Source: Branchiostoma floridae (lineage: Eukaryota; Chordata; Leptocardii; Amphioxiformes; Branchiostomatidae). From it: a stretch of DNA of 64,000 bases. Under the pieces are notes generated by a model. It saw only the letters and a program-made list of their open reading frames with translations. It searched no databases and had not been told where the DNA came from. The stretch's first letter is position 1. Each line of letters opens with the position of its first letter. The stretch covers positions 18,923,598 through 18,987,597 of the forward strand of contig NC_049988.1 in NCBI RefSeq assembly GCF_000003815.2, written 5' to 3'. Below, piece after piece: positions 32,601-43,240 of this stretch. Both the position numbers and the translations under genes were made by a program.

Positions 32601-35600
32601 CTTCTTTTCCCTTTTGTTGGCTCCCAGAGTGCAAACTTAGAGGCAACGATGTCTGGATGCCTGACGCAATGAGCCGCCAATTTCATTCTTCTTATCCATA
32701 TTTTCTTAGTGACTAATGGCAGATCTTGATATAGATGCTCATTAGTAAGTTTCTGCTCCCAGGAGATATTAAGGCACATTCAGAGCATTTTTGTGTAGCA
32801 TCCATTTTATCTTTTCGTCGTAGAAAAGTACCATTGGTCAAATGGTCAATGGTACATTGTAAAAGTACCATTGGTCAAATTATGCAAATAACCTTCCAAT
32901 GTCAAGTGATATAACACTCCAGAAATAAATCTTTAATGAATACCATTGGAAGAACACACATCAAGGAGGATTTAGCAGCTGCATTAGGTCATTACGTTGA
33001 AATAGGAAAAAAATCAGTACTGAATATATCATGTGACAGAATAACTACATGGGCCATCTGGGACAGAAAAAGGTCCTCTCAACAACTCCAAGGTACTTGT
33101 TGGTTATTTATAAGAAATTCAAAATAAGTAATGTTCATCCATGTCCAAACATACAAATTCAGAAAATGGAATTTCAGACTTTTGCAATTTGTGCACGACC
33201 AACACCGTAAAAAGCTCACTTTTCCAACCACCACAGACAAAAAGGAAAAATAAATACACAATTAAATAGGTCTACAGACACCCAATATATTTCATGCTGG
33301 TCTGAGGTTTACGAACTCTTGTTATTTTTGGAGATTGACGAAAAATGATGCACATGCAGATGTTATCCATATCAATCAAATCAACATGGCCTAAATTGTA
33401 AACTATGATATTTTGTTGAAACACAAGAGGCGAGTAGTACAGTCTCATTGATCCTGAGCTGGTCAGGCCAGCTCACAAAAGCAACGCACTAACCGCTTAA
33501 CGCTGAAAGTTAGACTGTTCAGTTGATGGCACTTGAAACCCACTATTACATGTCCTTAGTTATCAGACCTACACGAACCAAAGTACTGCTTGTTTTGTGC
33601 AATACAGAGAAACAATTAACATCCAAAAAGAATGAGAGGACTTGCATTTTCCAGTGAAGATGCAATGCCATCATCAGTCTGTGTTGAAGTTCCCTGTAAC
33701 AGACAGCAATATTTCATTTACCATGGGTAGCTTTCAGGCATAATTGGAGTAAGTAAAAATACGTTACTACATGTACATGTATGGACGACATCCTCTGGGA
33801 ATCCCTAAATTGATGTGGCCAAATAAAAAAAAAGTTTGGCCAAAAAAAGTTGCATTCATTATGTTAGTGGTCTGGAAGGCTGAACAAATAAGAAACGCAG
33901 GGTATTGAATACTAAACAATAGGCTAAGCTTTTTCATTTTTGTTTTCACAGTCTTCTTCTTTGGCATTGGAATTGACGTTGACATTAGTATGTGTTTCCC
34001 GATATATTTTTCTTTTAATCTACGGCCAAATTGCTTCTTTTACAACTGCTTTGTATGATTCAAAGCATGGTTGATAACTTTTTATTTTTGGAGATTGACG
34101 AAAATTGATGCACATGCAGATGTTATCCATATTAATCAAACCAACATGGCCTAAATTGTAAACTATGATATTTTGAGTATTGTTGAAGCACAAAGGGCGA
34201 GTAGAACAGTCTCCTAGCTCCTAAAGATTGGCTGGCCAGCTCACAAAAGCAACGCACTAACTGCTTAAGGCTGGAAGTTAGACTGGTCAGTTGAAACCCA
34301 CTATTACATGTCCATACTTATCAGACCTACACGAATCAATGTATGCTTGTTTTGTGCAATACAGGGAAACAATCAACATCCAGAAAAGAATGAGAGGACT
34401 TGCATTTTCCAGTAAAGGTGTAGTTTCATCAACGGTCTGTGTTGAAGTTCCCTGTAACAGACAGCAATATTTGATTTACCATGCATGTGTAACTTTCAGG
34501 CATACATGTAATGCATTGGATTAAAATATATTAAACTTTTGCTTATAAGTTATAGTGATAAATATTTGCAAGACATCACAAGTACTAACCATTGGCTTTT
34601 GGTCTGCCAATTTGCTGGAATTACCATTTTTGATCAACGTGTTCTGTTTTGAACAAGTACATATTCTTTGATATCAGAGTGGAGTAGGGGTTTGTCCCAC
34701 CAGGTAGGAATTCTGGTTTCACGTTTTGGCCGCTAACCTATCAACTGGTCATCCAGAGCCCTGTAATTGTACTTCACTGGACTGTGTTGCACCAAATTTG
34801 CCCCCCCCCCTCAAAATGACTGAGTGGATAGGTGTGCGTTCATTCATTAAGTCATTCTGGGTTTGGGTTGCTCATTATCCATATTATAAGTCTTCTGACT
34901 TTTGAAATGAATTCTTAACTTTCATTTGACTCTCTAGTAACTTTTATTAAAATGATGTTACTTACCTGTTTCTAGGTTTACCTAATAATTTTTTGTTTCT
35001 ATGTCTGAGTTAAGATATCTTGTGACAAGGTCTTTTGTAAGGGTAACACCAGTGACAAGATGCAAAATATAATTTTTCTTATATAGGTCCCTTAGAATGG
35101 CCAATTTTAATTTTATATTTCCAAAAGCTCCATTCCGTAGGTATACACTACTCTGTATTGCTGAAACGGTTATAATGGTCATGTCCTACACATGATTTCT
35201 GAAACACACAGAAACACTTCATTTGGCCTAGTGCTATTAACAGTTAGATTATCTTAAGAGTGTTGAAATATAGTCTGGTAGCATTGTCATATTTTGTATT
35301 GTGCTTATGGTTAGAAAACTTTGCAATACCAATGAGTATCTTATAAATTAAGCTGTAGTTTCACTACCAAAATTGAACAATGATGTCTAATGCCTGGAAT
35401 ATTAGATTCATGTCATTTTTGGTCAATTTGTTCAATTGGCATTAGAGGTATTCATGTTTGCCATTTTCCATACCTGCACTTTCCTTCTGCAAAGGATAAG
35501 GATAGAAATAAATGCTACAGCCCCGCTAACACCAATTGAATTGACGACTATATTTAGTATCGCCCATGTTCCTGTAAAAAAAAAGACATTAACCATGCAT

Positions 35601-38600
35601 GACAATTTATCAAGTTGACTTAATGAGGCAATGTTGTTAGAGAACAATTCCATACATGTACAATGTATGTTATACTTTGGGACTAGGAAGTAGATATTAT
35701 GGATGGCATAATTACTGTGCTCATTGCCAGATTTAACCCTCAAACCACCGTATGGGGTCAAAACTGACCCCAGGCGTATATCATTGTGTGCCATTATGTC
35801 ATTTCCGGTCGAAAACAAATTTCCTTCCAGGAGTTTGTTTGTATATATGTCCTATAACTTGTTCTACGTTTTTACAGAGATTGGTTCATTGTTGATTAAG
35901 TTATCCTCGAAAGTTTATGCATGGTCCAGTGGGGTCAAAACTGACCCCAGCATTTTTTTAAACAAACTTTTGTAACACACACCGAAACTACTTACGGTAG
36001 GATCACGAAATTTTCAGAGAATGATGTTAATGTAAGCCAAAATTATTGTAGCAACTTTTGTGCCATTATCATGTTATATGACATTATGACGTCATCTAGG
36101 TAAAATCGGCCGCCATCTTGGATTTTGACTGATGACGTCATCATATTAGCATAAATTATGAATATTGAGTCCTGAAATTTACGTTGAATTTTATAAGATG
36201 TGATGAACAACTGTTATTTGCCAAGAAAACCTTAAAACTTAAATGTTTAATACAAAATTAGAAAATTTCTTAATATATTTGTCTGTCAGAATTCCGTTGC
36301 CATGGCAACAGAAAAAATGATGAACATACTTTGTTCACTGCAAGTGTTTGCTAGTAACATTTTCTAAAAAGTTACCAAGTTTGGTGGCCCTAGCATAAGC
36401 CATTCAGGCGCTATTTGGCATTGAAGCTGGTACAGGCATCAAAAACCTCCTTCCCGGTCTGAATAGCGTTGGTGCAAAATGTGGTCCTCATGATCTTTTG
36501 CATAAATTATGATAATGAGCTAGAAGTATTCTCACCTAATCATGTCAGATTGTCCCGCATAGATTAATGAAACTATACATATATACAAATCACAAAAAGA
36601 TTCACACAAAAAACTGTATTTGTACAAAACGTTTTGGGGTCAGTTTTGACCCCATACGGTAATCTACGTCACAAAAAAGCTATGGTGGTTTGAGGGTTAA
36701 GGAAAAAAATTTTTTTTTTCTTTTTTGGAGAAATAGAATACTTGTTGGCTTCAATATTATGTTTTGTCTCATCGTGTCATCAATTCTTGCTATGGTGTCT
36801 AATTTGAAAATTCAGTCATCTTGTTCTTCTCCTCTTGCATTAAATTTGGACTCTGCAGAGGATGTCATCAATAAAAAATTGCTTGCTGTGGCCTTGCTAT
36901 CAGAGAAAGTTTGTTGTTGGTGAAAGCTGCAAACGCATGCATTGTTGACGAAGAAATCATTTTGCAATCTTGTAACCGTGTCATCTTTCTGACTTTCTCT
37001 TTATAAATATGTCACAGTAGAGATCACAATCAGGCTGCAATCGGGATCTGTCCTAGGTCTGTCTGTTTTCTATATCTTAGCATCATTAATATTTGAGTCC
37101 TAGGGCAGATCGAAGTTGGTCCTAGGGCAGATCTCGATCGCAATCTGTACTAGTAGAATTGATGGTTGAGCTAGGACAGATGCCGATCGCAGTCTGCCTT
37201 AGGACCAGCTCCTATCGCGATCTCTCCTAGGACAATCGGTGATTCTACTGGATCGTGATCTCTACTGTGATATATAAATATGTATACAGAGAGAGTGAGA
37301 AAGATGACACGGTTACAGAGAGGGGGGGGGAGATAGGGAGGGAGAGAAATGCACTTAATTTCTTATTATTATACATAAGGACAATGTATTTGAAAGATTC
37401 TGAATATATGAGTGTAAGGCTGTGTATTCAAAAGGTCTTCTACAATGAACTATGGAATTCTTCAGGACTCCATATAGATTGTACAAGTGCGTCATCCTCC
37501 AAAAATAAACATCTTCTAACCTTCACTGACATGAAGCTGCGCTGAGCGTTCTGTATGCACGGGTGTATGCTGGTCTCCAAATGTTGCCTGGCAAATGTAT
37601 GTCCCTGCCTCTGCTGTTGTTACGTCCTGTAGTTCTAGACCGGTGCTGATGTGCTTGACGTTATTTCTAGGTGAAATATTTAAATGTACACGTATTTGAG
37701 AGTTCCATTTTTTTTTGTCTATTAAGGCCATGTTGATTTGATTATATGGATGACATCCGCGCTCGCACCAATTTTCGCCCGTTTCCAAAAAAAAAAAAGT
37801 TTTCCATCACACAATAAATTGTGCAAAGCAGCTGTAAAATGAGCACAAATATTCCATAGATTGAAAAAAAAGGATCAGAAAACGGATAACTAATGCCATA
37901 GAATGCCAAAATAAATCTAAAGTCAAAGAAGAAGGACAGAAAGAATAAAAATCTTTTGTTGGTAGGGGGAGGTACCAGACGTGTGTACAGAAAATTCAGG
38001 TATAGGTCCCGGTCAGGTCCAGAGGATCATTTCCAGGTCAGGACCTGAAGCTGGACCTGATTGTCTGGAAACTTGAGAACTGACAATACTCAAAACAATG
38101 GTAATTGGTCAATTTTGCTACAAAGGAATTTGTTTGGTGAATTATTGGACTCACCCCCAACACGTTCGGAAGTTCATGGTAGAGACCTAAAAAGTGCGAA
38201 CAAACTTTGCATTCCATCGACCAAAACAAATCGTTACAAAAACAGCCCCATCCCATACTTCACCCACCTTTTAAATACATGTACCTGAAAAGATCTCCCA
38301 TGTCTCTCAATCCACCGCCACAGTCTTCATTTATACTTTGTATAACAATTTGTTTTGTTTCCCTTTGTTTTATTCCTATAATACGACTTCTTGTAATTGT
38401 ATATTTTCATAGATTTTACACATGTATGAAGTACAATGTCTAAAATGCGCAATTCAGCCTCTTCTACTGTGTAGAAGTAGCTGCGATGTATTTTATTGTT
38501 CACTGACTGAACTAATAAACCAATCTTATCATACTCCAACTGGCATTTTAAAATCACTTCTCCATGTAATAAAGGCTAACTGTCTCTGTACCTTTGACTG

Positions 38601-39869
38601 TAGAAACTTGGTACAAATGACTATAAACTCTACTTGACTTGCTCTCGTTGTCCCCCGGTAAGACCCCAAATGCCTGCCGACATAGTGTGTCCATTCTGTA
38701 ATTGGCGAAACCTGTTCCTCTGATTTTTTTCAGGTCTATTTGTTTTGGATTGGTCCAAGAAGAAAAAAAATGTTTTGCACCCGTACGATGTACTGGTCCC
38801 TACACCTAACTGTTGGTATAACAATTACTAAGTGTGTTTAGTCCTATGTTCAACCTTCCTCGCCACTTTGATTTCATACTGAAGGCAACTTTTTTTTTTG
38901 GCAAAACTTTTTTTTATTCGCTCGCTCGCATCAGTTTTGGAGTTCCCAGAGGATGTCATCCATATAATCAAATCAACATGGCCTAATTGAAAATACATAA
39001 TTGTCCACTTATTTCGAGTTACAGATGATGGCACATTTGCTGTATAAGACATGACACTTTAGATATACCATAACATATCATAATTTCTAGCAATAATACT
39101 TGACAGTGTTACTAACTTATTATCTTGTACATGTAGGTGCTAGTTGCGTAACTATGATAACCTTGAGACAAATTTTTACATTTTGCTACTTCTGATCTTG
39201 ATATTACTTACCTTTTGTTGTCATATTCATCAACAGTTATGTGATGTTTTGATTTTTTCAGCAGCTGTGGATCTGATGAGTTCCATGTCAGTGTAAGATT
39301 TCCTGCTGCACTATCTACAAAATGTACATCAGCTTCACAAACAAACACGGCATTGCCGCCCTCAGTAGCATTGACCCCTTTCGGAAAAATTTGAAGATCC
39401 AGAAGAACCCCTCCTGTTATAAAGGAAATGAAGAGCACAAAATGTTGGAAATGCATCTAACACCAGTAGGATCACATTGATTTCATCATCTGGGAGCCCC
39501 AAAATTGGTGCAAGCCTGTGAATATTTATTCATCATTTTTGTTTTCTTCCTTGACCTTGGAATTGATGTTGACATTGAAAACTAAAAATTTTTGTTTGGA
39601 ATAGGTCGAAATACATAATCAAATCAGCTAGCCTAATGCACATTCCACAACATAATTTTGTATTAGGAATCAATTACTTACCGAAGGCAAATGTTCCATG
39701 ACATGAATGGATGACAAAAACTAATGTCAAAAACACTATTCATCCATTCATTCATTAATCTAAAAGCTTAATTGTAATGTCACTAACCTGGAGTTGTTTG
39801 TCCTCTCGCTGTGTGAAAGGACAAGGTCATGGAGCAGATCCATACCATCCAAATGTGTTGGACTGTCAT
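26602..39869 (-). CDS. Single-Ig transmembrane receptor with ZU5, UPA and death domain (UNC5-like)
   Basis: Eight exons: 39869-39788, 39413-39212, 37666-37521, 35571-35474, 29948-29085, 28937-28788, 28606-28433 and 27237-26602, all phase-consistent (2352 nt, 783 aa). Residues 1-27 form a signal peptide. One Ig-like domain is split over exons 2-3, with cysteines in NAVFVCEAD and AGTYICQATFG. Exon 4 is the transmembrane segment (VVNSIGVSGAVAFISILIL, then CRRK). A basic region (KKKQQHKR) leads to a ZU5 domain (about 282-385; ASGFFDENGGYLSIPE, VHMYIPPGAI). A UPA-like region spans exons 5-7. Exon 8 starts with LPPQVFNNICVLLD and holds a death domain (GWQSFALKIGRD ... ELHQTFLELGRPDICEVLD). The cytoplasmic order matches UNC5 netrin receptors, but the thrombospondin repeats and second Ig domain of UNC5 are absent from the model. 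It may signal in guidance, apoptosis or immunity; ligand unknown. Extra phase-0 exons in the 5.5 kb between exons 4 and 5 are possible. Confidence 0.8.
28065..28297 (-). repeat. tRNA-derived SINE copy
   Basis: In reverse: A-box-like TGGCTGAGTGGCTAGGA, B-box-like ATGTTTGATTCCTGG, then the family body including GGTGTAAAATGGGTACCC. In the receptor gene's last intron. Confidence 0.85.
29085..29948 (-). CDS. Receptor exon 5: basic juxtamembrane region, ZU5 domain, start of UPA
   Basis: 288-codon exon, phase 0 at both ends (acceptor TTACTTGCAG, donor AAGG|GTGAGG). It begins ASINSEFEDNQPLIPHNK, then a Lys/Arg/His-rich stretch that could be a nuclear localisation signal if the tail is cleaved. ZU5 follows (SKSFASGFFDENGGY, CGPSGLKFDARVIFKLPLN), then WKLISESEESDALSYVEG and CTFLVDHFTGYGA typical of the ZU5-UPA junction. 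Confidence 0.85.
30480..30960. repeat. Diverged copy of an intronic duplicated module
   Basis: About 480 bp resembling 33620-34085: an exon-like segment, CAGGCATAATTGGAGTAA, TATGGATGACATCCTCTGGG, then AGGGTATTGA and GGCATTGGAATTGA. On the minus strand the start follows an acceptor (CTGTTACAG) and reads VSSTQSDDDIPRETLHENAS. Confidence 0.75.
30990..31530. repeat. Diverged tandem repeat, about 120-150 bp period
   Basis: Four units each start near TGTATCTYCWGAACGGATG and contain ATTTGGTACATGGATTGGTG and TTGAACTTGACAYTGCAGG. Open frames here are repeat translations. Confidence 0.75.
31531..32430. other. Receptor intron, nothing recognised
   Basis: About 900 bp of AT-rich intron without a recognisable exon, repeat boundary or RNA gene. 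Confidence 0.5.
32483..32790 (-). mobile_element. LINE reverse-transcriptase C-terminal relic
   Basis: The minus-strand frame reads SWEQKLTNEHLYQDLPLVTK, IRRMKLAAHCVRHPD, then LWEPTKGKRSRGKPKLTFID. This is the conserved tail of ORF2 of invertebrate LINEs (pattern RRLRxAGHxxR ... GKRSRGRPKxTxxD). Heavily 5'-truncated, inside the receptor intron, non-functional. Confidence 0.85.
33318..34500. repeat. Tandem duplication of about 765 bp in the receptor intron
   Basis: 33318-34082 and 34083-34500 are tandem copies (TTTTGGAGATTGACGAAAA, CAACATGGCCTAAATTG, CACTATTACATGTCC, AATGAGAGGACTTGCATTTT). Each contains an exon-like segment after a CTGTTACAG acceptor on the minus strand (starts about 33694 and 34454), reading GTSTQTDDGIASSLENASP and GTSTQTVDETTPLLENASP. 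No convincing donor follows, so exon status is uncertain. Confidence 0.8.
35474..35571 (-). CDS. Receptor exon 4: transmembrane segment
   Basis: 98-nt exon, acceptor TTTTTTTACAG, donor GCAG|GTATGG. It encodes TWAILNIVVNSIGVSGAVAF ISILIL and the stop-transfer CRRK. Enters in phase 1 and leaves in phase 0, so it joins the Ig exons to the ZU5 exon without a shift. Confidence 0.85.
35737..36696. mobile_element. piggyBac-like non-autonomous element, TTAA flanks
   Basis: 960 bp between TTAA copies at 35733-35736 and 36697-36700. Ends CCCTCAAACCACC / GGTGGTTTGAGGG are exact inverted repeats. The near-palindrome GGGGTCAAAACTGACCCC occurs at about 35755 and 35930, and its relative GGGGTCAGTTTTGACCCC at about 36635. 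TTAA plus CCCT ends is diagnostic of the piggyBac superfamily. No transposase ORF. In the receptor intron between the Ig and transmembrane exons. Confidence 0.9.
36971..37317. mobile_element. 347-bp inverted-repeat MITE
   Basis: Ends TGTAACCGTGTCATCTTTCT and AGAAAGATGACACGGTTACA (with a small interruption) are inverted complements, continuing inward to GTCACAGTAGAGATCAC / GTGATCTCTACTGTGAT. Internal part has several CCTAGGRCAGAT-type short repeats. Confidence 0.85.
37521..39413 (-). CDS. Receptor exons 2-3: Ig-like domain
   Basis: Exon 2 (39413-39212) gives the A-to-E strand half with NAVFVCEAD and LTLTWNSSD. Exon 3 (37666-37521) gives the F-strand motif with LQDVTTAEAGTYICQAT. Junction is phase 2 inside the domain. 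The two cysteines and tryptophan make a canonical Ig fold. Several N-x-S/T sites suggest glycosylation. The intron carries a 1.27-kb transposon. Confidence 0.8.
37722..38987. mobile_element. 1.27-kb non-autonomous DNA transposon, 35-bp inverted ends
   Basis: Ends AAGGCCATGTTGATTTGATT... and ...AATCAAATCAACATGGCCT are inverted complements through TATATGGATGACATCC. Same end type as the element at 40097 (GGCC ... ATGGATGACATC). End relics occur at about 33366, 34125 and 39600. No transposase. Superfamily not assigned. Confidence 0.85.
39788..39869 (-). CDS. Receptor exon 1: signal peptide
   Basis: ATG at 39869 followed by TVQHIWMVWICSMTLSFHTA, a typical signal peptide, then RGQTTP; donor CCAG|GTTAGT, phase 1, matching exon 2. 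Confidence 0.75.
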
Positions 39870-40096
39870 CTTCAACAGGACTCCTTGAAATTGTAACAAA
39901 AACACATAATTGATTATACAAAAATATACTTAGTCTATTAAATCATTCACTTCTTCTAGTCGCCATTCAAATTTGGTTTGATAAGTAACTTAGATTGGTT
40001 TATTAGGTGTAAGTCTCTTAAAATACACACAGCCTTGAAGTCAACCATGGCTGTTTGAATTGGGCTTGTGTTTAAAAAAACAATATATATTTACAT

Positions 40097-40628
40097 TAGG
40101 CCACAGCAAGTAAATTTTATGGATGACATCAGCATGCACATTAATTTTCTCCTGATTTCAGAAAAAAACTATTTTTTTCTTCAGAGATGTTCATCATGAC
40201 GAGAAAGTACCAAAATCGGAAGATATGTTGTGTTGTAGGCTAATGATTGTACTTGTAGAAGTGACACTACCCAGGTAGCCATGACAGTGGTTATAGAAGT
40301 GGAACTAAATTTTAGTGAGATAGTTGTATAAGTGGCACCAATACGGAGGCCATCGGTGTAGTTGCCATGATGGTAAGTGCTACCAGTCTACCATACTGGT
40401 GTCACTTTTACTACACTAATTCACATGTTGAATACAGGAATGAATGCCTTCATTGCTGTGACACCATGTTTCGTCGCTTCAATTCTTGTGTTTTACAGTG
40501 TTTATTGTGTATATTTGGAAAATTTAGCCATCTTGTTTTTTTTACCCATCTTGTTTTTTTCACCCTATCTCACTATTTTTGCCGTCTGCAGAGGATGTCA
40601 TCCATAAAATTTACTTGCTGTGGCCTTA
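40097..40628. mobile_element. 532-bp non-autonomous transposon, 34-bp perfect inverted ends
   Basis: Left GGCCACAGCAAGTAAATTTT and right AAAATTTACTTGCTGTGGCC are exact complements, continuing through ATGGATGACATC. A solitary related end is at 36855-36897. No coding capacity. Confidence 0.9.
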
Positions 40629-40899
40629 CTGCAAATTCTGTAAATAAAAGGTGTTTATCAAAATGCGTACGTGTTACATATGTACGAAATAAAATTAAGT
40701 TGAAACATAGAAATCAACTTACATTTACATTACACTAGACATTTACATTGCACTTATAATGTACTGGTGACATTTGCATTATTCAGAAACCTAACCATCG
40801 TGTGAACTACCTGGTAGTTGGTTGAATTATGCCGTGCCTTGTTAAACTACGTCGTACTTTGCTGAAGCACGTCGTATTTATTTGAGTTTTGACCGTCGG

Positions 40900-41335
40900 A
40901 ATAGAAAACCATACAGCAAGATCGCGCTAATCGCGCCGCCTGCTGTCCTTTAATATCAATCAACGTCCTCCCCCCAAGAAAATTATCTCCGTCAAACGGC
41001 AGAAAATTTCCCAGAGTTTAGTACATACGCGCATGATATTGGCTGACACAGAACTTGAGATTATAGCCACAGTGGCAATTTTCAGGAACTGTTTACTTGG
41101 TCCGTCCAATCTGGGGAGATATTGTTTTCGTAAATGTTTGTGATGTTGACATTTGAATGCCCTAATATTAATGACGTGTTGTTTCGAAAAAAAACTTGTC
41201 AGGCCAACCTCGTACCATATTGTCACTGACTGCTTGTTCTTGCAGCTAAGCTAGATAAAGTTGAAGGGTAGGTCAGGTAATTACCACGTATCAAGCACCC
41301 ACGTACTTATCATGTGCACATATCTATAGCGAAGA
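40900..41335. repeat. Unfilled paralogous copy of the region flanking the inverted-repeat block
   Basis: 41130-41330 matches 49811-49842 plus 50228-50400 in direct orientation. 40905-40948 (AGCAAGATCGCGCTAATCGC) matches 41910-41946. It lacks the MITE at 49843 and so shows the pre-insertion state (CCTAATATTAATGACGTG). Confidence 0.85.
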
Positions 41336-41949
41336 AAATTTGTCAGTATGCTGTGATAACAATGTATAATTTCAACGTGACTTTCCATGATTGACATCCT
41401 ATTGTGAGCTAATGTGTACCGTTTTTGTGTTTGCGCGTTGGGCAAATTAACCACACTTATGATTGACTGAACATTGACCCGATACTAAGTTCAATCTAGC
41501 AAAGCATCGATCTGTTTACACGATGGGCTCCTGAATGTAGTGTGTGTGTAAATAAAGCAATAGAATTTGTATTGATCGTATTTCTGTATTCTACTCTTAC
41601 TTACATAGTGAGCAAACCACATCAAAGTTAAGAAACAGGCAAATTGCCTCAAGGCGGCAATATCGACCCGGTCTACGTTGTTATAGCTATTGATCCGTTT
41701 TTGGTGACTGACGAACGTTTTGCCCATTTCGACATCTGTGACGTCCAAAAATTGGACAACAATGTAAGGATATAGGGAAAACTAAGAACTTGGATTGGAT
41801 AAACTTTGCAGTTGAGCTGATTTTAGGATTGCAACGCCGGCCTGAGAGACGATCGCGAGCTCAGGCAGACCGAGGCGCTTTAATTATTTGGTTGTCAGTG
41901 GGTGAGAATTCGATAGCAAGATAGCGCTACTCGCGCCGCCGGCTGTTTA
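41336..41949. other. Spacer before inverted-repeat block
   Basis: No gene recognised; the end is the AGCAAGATAGCGCTACTCGC repeat shared with 40905-40948. Confidence 0.5.
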
Positions 41950-43240
41950 CTTAAGAGCGAATGTCTGTAAGGGTCAAACAATAGTGGCACCGGTCAATAA
42001 ATAGATTTGGCTCATATTTTGCACAGTGATAGTACTTGGTACACAACCCCTCAAAATAGCTTTCTTTCTTCTCAGAATCCATCGTTGCCATGGCAACAGG
42101 CCAAAGAAGTTTTGGGGCCATTTTTGCGGATTTTGGCATGCCAAAAACATGAAAATTGGCCAACTTTAGAGCACTATCATTGAACAATGTGCTAGAATAT
42201 GCTGATCCGAGCAATGCCTAAATTTGTATAAAATAGCAGTCAAGTTAATCTCCTGTAAACTCTAAGGTCCCGGGCAGCCTGAATACAATACACTGTTTTC
42301 AGGTTGTAAAAAAATTGAAATTTTGCCCAACTTCAAAGCACTGAAAGTCCATAAGTATAAAATATTTTCGCTTGCAATTTACTACAAATACTAACCTACT
42401 ATAGGGCTATTAGCTGAATGCTAGCAAAGTTTGGGTTCTTGTTTTGTTGCCACGCAATCGTCCGTTAAAGTGGGTCAATTTTCATCATTTTGATAATATG
42501 TCATTTTTGACGCTCTTTAAATTATCATAAGTTCCGAACCCAACTTGCTCTGCAATTAGCATATGATAGCATATTGCTACATCGGTTCTATAAAAACAAA
42601 GACTGACATGTGTATCACTGTTGTCAATAACATAGATTTGAGGAAAAGTCAGTGGAATACGACCTACCTTCATGACATGTACATTCACTGTTAGAATACC
42701 AGAACTCGAACTGTCCAAACGTGCATTTGATAGACAATATATTGGTTTGTATTCCATGTTAATTTCAATTTCAGAACAAATTTACTTTGCAACTTATGAC
42801 AGTTCAAAGAGAGCACAAAATGACATATCATCAAAATCATGAAAATTGACCCACTTTAACGGACAATTGCGTAGCAATAAAACAAGAACCCAAAATTTAC
42901 AAGCATGGCCTTGAGAAACAATATCTTGGTTTACATTTCATGTAAATTCTAGTTACAGAACAATTTTGGCTTGTGACTTATGATAGTTCGAAGATGGTGC
43001 ACAATCATGTATTTTATCAAAATCATGAAAATTGGCCCACTTTAAACTTTGAACTTTATTTATTTGCTTTAAGACAACAAATGTCCATAGCAATATCATA
43101 AACATAAAATATAACAATCACAATGAAGTAGAAACCATAGGAGTAACAATATTAAAAGTACCACAATGACAGACGTAAACAACATGAGAAACAATAATAA
43201 AAACAATATATACAACAACAACGCACATAAAGTCAAACAA

